This document shows positions 12,718 to 22,800 of a stretch of 64,000 nucleotides of DNA, in pieces. The notes beneath the pieces were generated by a model. The model saw nothing but the letters and a program-made list of their open reading frames with translations, searched no databases and was not told the DNA's origin. The position numbers were made by a program, and so were the translations under genes. Origin of the DNA: Membranipora membranacea (Eukaryota; Bryozoa; Gymnolaemata; Cheilostomatida; Membraniporidae); the NCBI GenBank assembly GCA_914767715.1, contig OU612068.1:1178001-1242000 (forward strand), given 5' to 3'. How positions within the stretch are numbered: position 1 is the stretch's first letter; each line of letters opens with the position of its first letter.

Positions 12718-12857
12718 TAGTCTAAGTGCTCAGACTCCAAGGCGCAGGGAGTTACTTGCGCAAGCTATCAAACTCCTCTCCCCTTCGAGAAGGGGAGAGG
12801 AGTTTGATAGCTTGCGCAAGTAACTCCCTGCGCCTTGGAGTCTGAGCACTTAGACTA
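12718..12857. mobile_element. Perfect fold-back MITE, copy 1 (140 bp), 9-bp TSD
   Basis: A perfect inverted repeat with 69-bp arms and a 2-nt centre. It begins tagtctaagtgctcagactc and ends with the exact reverse complement. It is flanked by the 9-bp direct repeat acaactcca (12709-12717 and 12858-12866). A 9-bp duplication with long inverted repeats is typical of Mutator-like (MULE) elements, so this is probably a MULE-derived fold-back MITE. A sister copy with identical outer ~45 bp but a different centre lies at 18891-18999. Confidence 0.9.
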
Positions 12858-13044
12858 ACAACTCCACTGTGTCTAACTCATGACAGCTACCTTATATTAT
12901 ATCAATACACAGTGTTTATTGGCCTTTTTTTACTGTGAGGTATCCTTCATATGGAATTGGGCAGTCAACATATTATTAAACCTAGCCTGCCCTGGCTATA
13001 TTGCACCCTCAAACTCTTCATAAGATATTATGGCAGATTAACTA

Positions 13045-13438
13045 TCAAAATCGTCTTAGAGACAATGCGAGGAATGGAATGATACCATTTGCAAGTAATT
13101 CGGCCAAGGCTGGTATCATAACCTTAATTGTATTGTTTTTACCAAGCACGGGTTTGCAGGTGAATAGTCGGGTTTCTCTTGGCTTCTCAGACTTCTGAAG
13201 AATAAGAACCACATACTGGTTTTGGTTCAAAGGTCTTGATGTCTGAGACATTGTATTTGTAAACTCTCTGCAGCTGCAAGTGATAAAATGAATAATGATT
13301 ATATATGATAGATAAAAATAGTAGCAGTTGAAATCAAGAGAAGACATTCGCTTGTTTTTAACACTTTTGCAGCCAACAGTAAATATAGCCAGAGATAACA
13401 AGACCAACGGTAAACTTACCAATGTTTGTTGTTTCCAT
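13045..13438 (-). CDS. Weak candidate small gene, two exons (~79 aa)
   Basis: Possible exon 1 is 13420-13438 (METTNI, then donor gtaagt, phase 1). Possible exon 2 is 13045-13265, entered at a gag acceptor behind a CTGCAG run and read as E-FTNTMSQTSRPLNQNQ-YVV to a TGA at 13045. A donor-like gtaaaa at 13142 could instead lead to a further exon. Upstream on the same strand another donor-like gtgagt (about 13512) and an acceptor-like ttattag (about 13488) could frame 5' untranslated exons. No family is recognised. Fragments resembling it lie near 12.0-12.6 kb. It may be real, lineage-specific or pseudogenic. Confidence 0.3.
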
Positions 13439-13569
13439 CGTTTTTATTTAACAACTGAACTCAAATTCTGTGTATCCAACTAATAAACAAAGTCTAAAAA
13501 AGAAGACTCACCATATCTCAGCTTGCTCCAGCAGTTAGTTTGTTTTGTTGTGTAATTCAAGGTGCAAAA

Positions 13570-14459
13570 TTCAGTGCAATAATTATATTATATTGCAGCA
13601 GCTGACAATTTGCTTTTCATTTTATGGCATCACAGGTCAAAAAATGTTATGACATTAGGCTGTCCCATTGTGTATCACTCCGCTCTTGTTTCAATGACAT
13701 TTTTAAATATTGCAAACTACAGAGTTGTCCTCCTCTACAGTGGCAAGGCCCGACACAGTGAAAATAGGTGGAGTTGAGTTTCTTAAAGAGGAATAAAACT
13801 TGAATGGGTCAAATTCAGCAGTTAACTATAAATGAATAACTGCACCTGCTTGACGATGTAGATTAATCATGATTCTGTAACCTTATAAGGTTTGTCTTAG
13901 TGGGTTTTTCTACCAAAGTTATATCTTACCCTGACAAAATTGTATCCGTGGCAGAGATTAAGAATCACACAATGGCCTAAAGTAATACAAACGCTATCAA
14001 GACAGCTGCTCAAGCCCACAAACTATAAGGGGAAATAGGAAAATACTTGCGTGCTATTTACAATCCAGCAGTTTATCGATTCAATTTTTTTTATACCTAA
14101 TACTTTTATATATTTATTTTTATACTAATTCAAGAAACCAGTACAGCAGCAGATATTTATATTGTTACAATTCAGATGATTCGTAAAAATCATTCTCAGT
14201 AAAAAAAGAACTCGCAGTATCAAAACAGCAACAGATAACAAACCAGAGGAGTGTCAGTCAAAATAAAAATATAAGCAGCTTTGTAATTTTCTCCAAAACT
14301 TATTTGAAACTCGATGACGACAGTAATAAAGGTGGGAACAAAATGGGGACACAAATCTGATTGAATATTATTTTCAGTTTAATCACTCATGTGGATATAT
14401 ATTGTACCCAGTGGCCCACCATGGGGTGAACTGGATGGCAGTGATTTCTTATTATCTTA
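13570..14459. other. Intergenic DNA downstream of the TRIM gene
   Basis: No exon recognised. AT-rich, with minus-strand AATAAA-like sites (tttatt on the plus strand near 14112) that could serve as the polyadenylation signal of the TRIM-like gene ending at 14460. Confidence 0.4.
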
Positions 14460-17400
14460 TCACCATAGAGAGAAGATCATGAACTGGTTGTGGTCCAAGC
14501 AGGGCACGGCTAACTTGTTGCCCATAAGACTAATCTGTCCATATCTGTAATTCATCAATCCCTCATGTGTCAGACGCTTCAACAGTACCCCTGGAAAAAA
14601 ATTAAAATGTAATTGTCAGATAGACAAGGGAAATTTCACATATATGTTGTTACAAAAAGCTTATTTTATGAAAAAAATGTGACGCAATAATTGAACACAA
14701 AAAATCTAGAGATATAAAAAGGCTGTACTTCATACATTATTACAATTGGTGTCCTGATTACTTTGGTTTGCGCGCTATAATCCAAGTATTTGAAACAAAA
14801 AAGGGTAGATTTTGAGAGTAACAAGCCCAGTTTGTTGTTCTAGCATTTAATTTTACCTTCCATGCAAGAATGATGACACAAGACTATCAAGCTCGATACT
14901 GAATAAACAATAAATACCAGAATATGAGCAACAAACTAATTTACTAAACGTACAATTACTGACCATGTGGGGATACAATGTAGAGAGTATCAGTTGCCCA
15001 TGATAAGACAATGATAGAGCCATCTGCTGTCAAACAAACTCCTCTAGCCTCTTCCAGTCCTGGGCATGACCACCTCACTTGTAGTTGCCCGTCTGAAAGA
15101 AGTTCATACTTGAAAAGCTTTCCATCTCCAGTTACATAAAACATGTTGGTTTCAGCAATGCCTACCACGTTTCTAGGAGCGAAGCAGAGGCTCATAGCGC
15201 CTTTCATACAATTTATTTTATCAAAGATTTCAAACCCTTTGAAAGATGTTGCAATTATGTAGCTTTCAGTTTCAGCAAGGTATTTTCTCCCATCTGAGAT
15301 TGGCAATGCGTATCCGAACACTTTTTCATCCCTTAGAGTCTTCTTTCGGACTTCTCTGAATGTTTTAGAGACCTGATGAACATACAAGATACTTTCACCA
15401 TTTTCTGTTTGTAGTAAAGATGAGACAGCCTTCCCTTGGATTATGACTTCTGATTTACCCCCTGGTGTAAACTTGGTGATACCGCCCGAGCATCCAACCA
15501 GTATACTGCCATCAGGTGTGATGCTTGTTGCATAACAGCAGCCATCTGTTTCTTGGGTTGATAGTAGCTCAATATTATGTGGCAGCATGTTGATATCACT
15601 GCTCATAAAACTTTCAGCACCTACTGAAAGGATAAAGAGAAGGTCGGACAGAGGCAGAATTTAAGCGGACTATAGTAGGCCTATGGTATTATAAAAATGA
15701 GATGCATATTGTACAGTCTGACTTATATATGGTAGGATCGTTTGTGGAATCCACAGAAATTTCCATATAGTAAGGCGGTGTTCACATACTTTGTAATTCA
15801 CTCTTGACACTGTTCCAATCAGTGAGTGTGTGTTGTGTCGACGTAATTTTTGACTCCAGCTGGTTTGTCATTTCCACTCTTTGTTTAAGGGCATCTACTA
15901 CATGGGTTTCTTTAATAAACTTAAGATACCCAACGCCCATTTCTTCCAGACTCTCTCGTTGATTCCTGATTGCCACAAGGAATGTTTCCACCTCTTCTTT
16001 CTTTCTCAATTCAAATTCTATGACGCGTTTAAGTGCTGCATCTTTTTCTTTCATGATTAGTTCAATCTTTAAAATATCGATAACATCATAAGGATATTTG
16101 GAATGAACTGGGGTCTTTATTTGGACACAACATCTACTGTTGCATTTACTATTGTGTTCAATAATAATACAAACTAAAACTTCAGATCAACTTAACATGT
16201 TACATTTCCATCCGCAATACTTATACTTATAAAATACCTTAGTCTAGAATCCAGATGACAAGTTTTGCAATCGTCTTTTATTAAGTTTATACCTGATTCA
16301 TAGAGGAGCCACCATTGATTTTGGAAATATGAAGAAGTAGAGTAGGGATTTCCATTTTATTCAAGAAAAATCCATCGATTTTCAGCAATATTGCTAGCTT
16401 TCGGGGGTAACATAACAAGCTGGGGTGGAGGTAGGAATATTATGTTTGACGCCCAATTTTTCACCTGCGGCAAAGGTCATCTAAATCAAGTCATTCCATT
16501 GATTAAGCCTTACTGCATAATTATACAAGAGAAAAGTTACATAGACCTTGTGTTCCAAACGGCGTCAACACAAAATGGATTCAAGAATAGTAATAATCAC
16601 CAGTAAGTCAGCTTTGTGTTGCACTTTGTGTTTGAGTGATTCACAGTCTTCTTCCAGCTGATCAATGTGATGCCAGGTTTCTTTTTCTAGAAGGCACATC
16701 TCTGTGACTCTTACTGAGCATTTCTTTACAAGTGATTCAATTTCCGATTTCAGTTGGTATGTTGTGTCCTCCAAGGTATGATAATAGTGCTCATTATCAC
16801 CTGCAAGATCATTATTTTGGCAATTCCCTTTATTAGCAATTTATGCCCTGATGTTACCTGCCCTACATAATTCTCATTTATCTATTATTTATCTATTATT
16901 CTTCAAACAAAGCAAATATTTTATTTAGTTCAATGAACTTTATTCTGAGTATTCTTAGCTTATTTATTGCATTATTTTTTATGTTTATTTTTTAACTGTA
17001 TTTGGCATATCTTTCATTTAGATGGTTTCACACTTTTTATCTCACCGGTACAAACAGTTTGACATAAAGCCATAGACTGATGATGGTAGAATATGTGTTC
17101 TGAGTAGGGATTCATGCGAACTATTTTGATCACTCACCTACACACCCTTTAGCTATTCTACATTTAGCACATTTGAGGCTGTAACAATGTCTGCAGCACA
17201 TCGAGTAACAATCATCAGGATGAATGTCACAGAAAGGTCGGAGGTAGAGCCTAGGACTCGCAGCATAAGCCTCCACGGAGATTATTTTGTGCAGTTTTTT
17301 GTCTCCAGCAAAGTAGTTTTGGTGCATCTAATAAACAATTGATTATACAGAGCTGAAATCTTTGATTTTCTAATCAAAATGGGTCCTTATGCAGTGCCAA

Positions 17401-18537
17401 AGTGTAAGAATAATGTTAGCTAAAACGTATGCTCACTTGGATGCAACATGCGTGCGTTGATTGGTCAGTTGATCTCAGGCCCAATCTTGGTTCAACAAAT
17501 ACTGCAGTGAGTTTTGTGTTTTAGAGACTGGATTTAACCATCCATGCTAGATGAGAATATATTTGCTAGTAAGGGTGTGATTTAATGTCAGCTAGTGCTA
17601 AATTTTGTCTAGCTGAGGTGGGTCTATTCAAAGTAATGAGCATGAGTAGATGATGGATAGTTTCAAATTTAGCACTTTCAAGCATGTGCCACAAAGCAAA
17701 CTTTTCTGTCAGCAAATTCTTTACACAAGGGTTTATCGAAATAGAGGTTGAAAAAATTGACAGCAATATACACAGTAGCCTACCTCTTCATGATCTCTGC
17801 ATAGTTTGCGATCGCAGGACACACAGTAACACACAGCGCTCTGGTCCACTTCACATCTATCACAATTCACACCTTCGATGATAGATTTAGTTTCAATTTT
17901 ATCCGCTACTGAATAATCCTGATCCTGACTTTCTTCGCTGACATGATCGGGAAGCAGCGCAGTGTCATCAATGATATGTGTGCTGCTGCAAAATAGGTTT
18001 CCCAGCAGGATTACATCCTGTCCTTGCCCATGTACATCATCCCAATATCCATTTCAATAGCAGGACCATTATTGTTTGCAGCTAGGCAGACGCCAGAAAG
18101 CCCCATCCATTCAACCAAACCAGGAAATGAACCCAATCCATATCCTGGAACTGATACTGAACCGCTAACCACCATAAATCAGTATACATTCCACTCCACC
18201 TCAACACGTAAATGGATCAGAACAGCATAACTACGCAGCCAAAGGAGCTCTTTACATTCTTTTTTTTGATTATAGTTATTTATGTAAAATCCTACACTTT
18301 CAGCTTCAGTGACAAGACAAACATTCATCAACGAGTCACATTCAACTCGATGACTTAAGAGACTAACCTGCAAAACGAACAGACGAACGCCGTCTGTTTT
18401 CCAGAAACCACAGAGAGGCTTTCAAGACATGGAGAACAGAACAAATGCCCACAGGGGAGAAGCTTTGGCTGCTGTAAGTAAGCCTCCTCCTCCAGGCGAT
18501 GGGGACATCTTAACTTGTTGGCTAAAATTGTTGTCAT
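14460..18537 (-). CDS. TRIM-like protein: RING, B-boxes, coiled coil, C-terminal propeller
   Basis: Seven exons, in order: 18368-18537, 17784-17985, 17138-17327, 16601-16800, 15790-16066, 14964-15623, 14460-14590. They join without a frame break to 609 aa. Residues 11-56 are a RING (C29-G-H31-LF-C34-SP-C37, then C53-SF-C56). Residues ~103-123 form B-box 1 (CDRCEVDQ...CVSCDRKLCRDH). Exon 3 holds a B-box 2 with CDIHPDDCYSMCCRHC. Exons 4-5 are heptad-rich coiled coil. Exons 6-7 (~260 aa) have repeated strand patterns such as ITPDGSILVGC and LTADGSIIVLSW, typical of NHL-like or YVTN-like propellers. TRIM proteins are RING E3 ubiquitin ligases that dimerise through the coiled coil and bind substrate or RNA through the C-terminal domain. 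Odd: the first zinc knuckle reads C-P-H-R instead of C-P-I-C, so a zinc ligand is missing or replaced by His13 and ligase activity is uncertain. An in-frame stop just upstream supports the ATG at 18537. Confidence 0.87.
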
Positions 18538-18890
18538 TACTATCTTGGACTTCACCGTTTAGTAGTTGTTGGTTAACTAGCCAGCTTTCTTTATACCACT
18601 GAGCAGTTTCTTTTCTGAGTCAATATAGATAGTTATTATCAATATGAATTAGCACAATAGTAAATGACTGTCAGACACACCAGTCTGCACATCATGCTTT
18701 TCACAACAAAAATTCATGCATGTAAGCAGCGTAAGCAGGCTTTTTGTCAATTGTTGTTTTTCATTTGGGTTGCTTTATATAGAATACTTTGAACATGATG
18801 AAATAGTTGTTTCTATTTTAAAACATACTCCATGTAGCAGAGATTTCTGAAGCCTTGTTCATTCAATTCTTTTACTTTTTTGGTGAGATC

Positions 18891-18999
18891 TAGTCTAAGT
18901 GCTCAGACTCCAAGGCGCAGGGAGTTACTTGCGCACACTATCAGTTTGATAGTGTGCGCAAGTAACTCCCTGCGCCTTGGAGTCTGAGCACTTAGACTA
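18891..18999. mobile_element. Perfect fold-back MITE, copy 2 (109 bp), 9-bp TSD
   Basis: A perfect palindrome with 53-bp arms and a 3-nt loop, starting tagtctaagtgctcagactc and ending with its reverse complement. The 9-bp target duplication is ggtgagatc (18882-18890 and 19000-19008). The outer ~45 bp equal those of copy 1 at 12718-12857, while the inner arm sequence differs, as if the hairpin centre had been replaced. It lies ~350 bp upstream of the start codon of the TRIM-like gene, so it could affect its promoter. Confidence 0.9.
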
Positions 19000-19008
19000 G
19001 GTGAGATC

Positions 19009-19814
19009 TATCTTAACATAAATCGCCAACACACTCTATAATCCCAATTCAGCGTATTTAACAGAGAGAGTGAGTTAACCGATGACCTCAGGTTCCCACT
19101 ATTGCTCTCTGTGAAGGTAGAGTCAATACAGGCAGGCAGGCAGGCAAATGCTTAGTAGCAAAATTGTACAATTTGTCTATAAGCAGCCCTGTTCTAACTC
19201 AATAGTTACGTATCGAGGACTCTTATATCATTTTTGAAATCACAAAAGCATTAAATATTGAGCCCCTTAACATGCCCCTCATTGCATGGAAACAGGAAAA
19301 AATTATTGCATAAGATTCATAATTGAAAATATTTAGTTAACAAATTTTTCATATCATGATTATCACTAGATTTTTCCTGCCTCATATAACGCTGCTTTAT
19401 ATGAACTGTGTCTACAACCTATCTCAGAGTTCTCACTGACAGTGAAGCCAGTACTTGACTAATAATGAGCTGTTTGGATGGTAGAAAGAACCAGGTAACG
19501 GCTATATTAAATTACAGAAGATTGAAACACTTTCTCACTCAGCTTTTTTATTTTGCTGATGTAGACTTGGTACATATAGTAGTATACGATTCTGGAATGT
19601 GTTGGTAGTCTCATGGCTCTTTGGATTCAGACCATTAGATTGTTATGGGCGGTCTATGAACTGTGGATCTACTCATCATTGACAAATCTGTTCACACATA
19701 AACTATTCATTGAAAGTTTTATCGCTACTTGAAAACTCATTTGGAGAAACAATGACTGAAAATCAGGAAGAGGGCCTAATATAATCAGTGAGACATGCCA
19801 TTATGTGAGCTAGT
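19009..19814. other. Spacer between TRIM-like and coiled-coil genes
   Basis: No exon seen. Contains a short caggcaggcaggcaggcaa run near 19130 and a minus-strand AATAAA (tttatt at 19547-19552) that is a good candidate polyadenylation signal for the coiled-coil gene ending at 19815. Confidence 0.4.
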
Positions 19815-22800
19815 TTACCGCCTGTCTGTCTTTCTGACTAGATTAAGCTTTGACATAGGAACACCATTTACAACCCTATTTCTAGAGGTTGGCTTTTTCG
19901 TTTTACTAGAATCACCGTTAGGGCGATCTGGATTCGTTTCACTGTTGAGTTCTTGCTTCATTTCCAGCAGCCATGAAGGTTCTGATGATTGGCGTCCATT
20001 ATTGAATGTTTTAATATCGTCTTTAGATGCTACACTCAATCTTGGAGAATTGTTTTCAAGTTGTTGTGTTTGGTCTAACTTTGCAAGAAACATTTCAGCA
20101 GAGCTCGGCTCATCATCAATAGCAGTGCTGTTATCCCATTCTTTATGTAAAATCTGTTGAGTTCTCGGCAGCTTTTTAGTCACTGGTTTCTTATTGGCTG
20201 GTTTACCACTCATAGGCAGTTTAGTAGGAGATATATTCACAGCACTCCTACTTGTCTGACTGCCATCTTTACTGGAGGACTCGAGAATTTGTTGTTTAAG
20301 ATAACTAAGCTCATCCAGAGTATCTCTCTCCATATACCGGAGCTCATTATCTGTATCCTCCATGCTGTGTATCTGTTTGGTTTTGTTTATTGACATCTTC
20401 TTTAGTATTTTTCTCAGCTGTTTCGTAAAAGTGTCTCCATGTGGTAAGTTTTGAGTTTGATTGTCAGTGTTTAAGTTGATAGCCTCACACACACGTTGAA
20501 ACTGCAAGAGAATAATTGATTGTTACAAATAAATATGACTGTAGTTTCTATTTATTTCCTAATAATGACATCATATTTCATATCCTTTGGTTCAACACAA
20601 AATTTTATCATTGCTTGTTTTTCCTGTGTATAAAGTTCATGTGCCTGTCTGCCAAAATAACGTACATAGCTCTTACTGATTTCAGTGGGTAGTCAAAGCT
20701 TTTGAAAATATTGAATGAATTATATAGAGATACATGATAGATCAAACTATATTACCTCAGGTAAATTCTCCTTGAAGTCGCCTAAAAATTTCTTTAGTCT
20801 CTCATCTGTTGGACATTCTGAGAGATCAGAAAACTTAACCAGCAACTCTAAAATTTTAAAAATGTAAAATATCAAATAATTATAAATTAGGTGATGTTAG
20901 GAGGATGTCAAACTCGAATCCTGCTGAACAACGAAATTGAGAAATGACTTCCGCTTTCAATTGGGCAGCAACACTATTGTGATCTGTAACATACATACAA
21001 CTCCGCCTTCATTCTTTTATATGACCAAGGAGTTCTCCTTTACATGTTTCCTACCTGATAATGGAAATATGAGCTGTTCACTCAGGTCCTCCTGATATGT
21101 TCTGAACTGAGATATAAACTGTTCTGATATTCTCTCTGTGTAATCTGTAACTGTCTGATCTTTAGATTGTACCAGGGATAGCTCAGCCTCAAGCCTGTCA
21201 CTCTGTTGAGAAAAGATATGAATTATGTGACAGCATTGGAGGACATGCAGCAGCTCTATGGTTCATAGGGTGGCAATGGTGGAATGGAATGTGCTGTGGG
21301 ATGCTAGTGTAGGACTCCAAGTAGTGCATAGCAGGCTTGCAAATTAGCAGGATCAACCCATATTCTTTTGGTTATTGGGGATAGGGCGATGGTACAAATG
21401 CGCAATTAATTAGCGTGCTTGCTATTCACTGCCAGGCGATTGGTGCCACAGGAGTTGTGGGTTTGAGCACCACTGGGGGAGCTTTCAAGGTTGATTGCTC
21501 TAACCCCCAGCAGCCTTGGGTGTATACTTCCTCGGTCAAATTTTATTGGTGATTGAAGATTTAGGCAGGCACATCATTTCATGGCTTGTTGACAATTAAT
21601 GAAATGTTGTTGATTGTGACAAGAGTAATATCCCAATGTAGATATGTCCCCATATTCAATATTCCATTTGTTTTTGATCCGGATAGATTCATTGAACAAT
21701 ACCTGCATCAGATTATCAAATTCTCTGATTTGATTGTATTTGTGTTAAGAGCTTTGTGCATGCTTTCCAGGAGTTATCCCCTCATTGATATAAAGAAGAT
21801 GACTTCAAGTTACAAAGAAAAGTCTTAAATTTTCAACTAGTTATCTCTACACGCCATTTACAGGTCAAGTATGTACTCATTTGAAACATAACTCATGAGC
21901 GGTGACGCTGTGAATCCAAACTGGATGTGATAAATTGATTTAATGACGGCTTTGTTAGAAATCCCACCTTGTTTTTGACGAGAAGATATCGGTGATCACA
22001 CAGTTTCAGTATACAGATAACTAGCCCTTTAACCTGTTCATGTTTGCTAGTAGTGAGCTTAGGGAAAGCCTTCATTATATCATCTATAGTCATCTCAGGC
22101 AGTATATATCTCTTTCCCTGTAAAATATGTCAGTAATATGTATGCGTAGGTCTGAGGTAAATAGGCAGACAGTTGATATGGCTTGCTTCAAATTAAAAAA
22201 AACACAACTGATACAAATATAGTTTTCTTTCACTCTGCCGCATCATAAAAATCGAATTAATATACCCTACTGACCTTAATATTTCGCGGGCTCCTAATGC
22301 GCGGAGGGCACAACTCCAATTTTTTCCACTAGTCTTAATTATTCACGGATCTCAGGCCCAGAATTTGAGAGGATAACTCCTCTATAGTAGTAGTAGTAAT
22401 ATTCTATTTTAATAAATCAGACTGCACTTGTATTTGAACCTGCAACATCCTATATCAATGTGATTACAAGGCAGATGCTCTACATACTGAGCTCTTCAGC
22501 CTCTTGACATATAGTGCAAATATTTAGCTAGATTTAATTATTCCGGTTTCTGTCATCGCTAACCGCGAATTATTAAACCACTTGAAAACATAAGGTCAGT
22601 AGGGTATAGGTTTCTTGATCACCAAGTTTACTTGTAGATATACTTGTTCACTAACCCATGGAGCTGTAGGTACGAGTACAGATAACTCCATAAGGTCCTG
22701 ACATGATTTCTCTAGTGCTCTCAACAGGTTCTCTGTATGTTTTATATGATCTGATGTATCAGTGAGGGACCCTACGCCTCCTCCCCCTCCTCGGTGTAGG

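Noticed and set aside
19795-20393. Plus-strand frames of 121 and 78 codons.
   Set aside because: Antisense shadows of the last exon of the coiled-coil gene.
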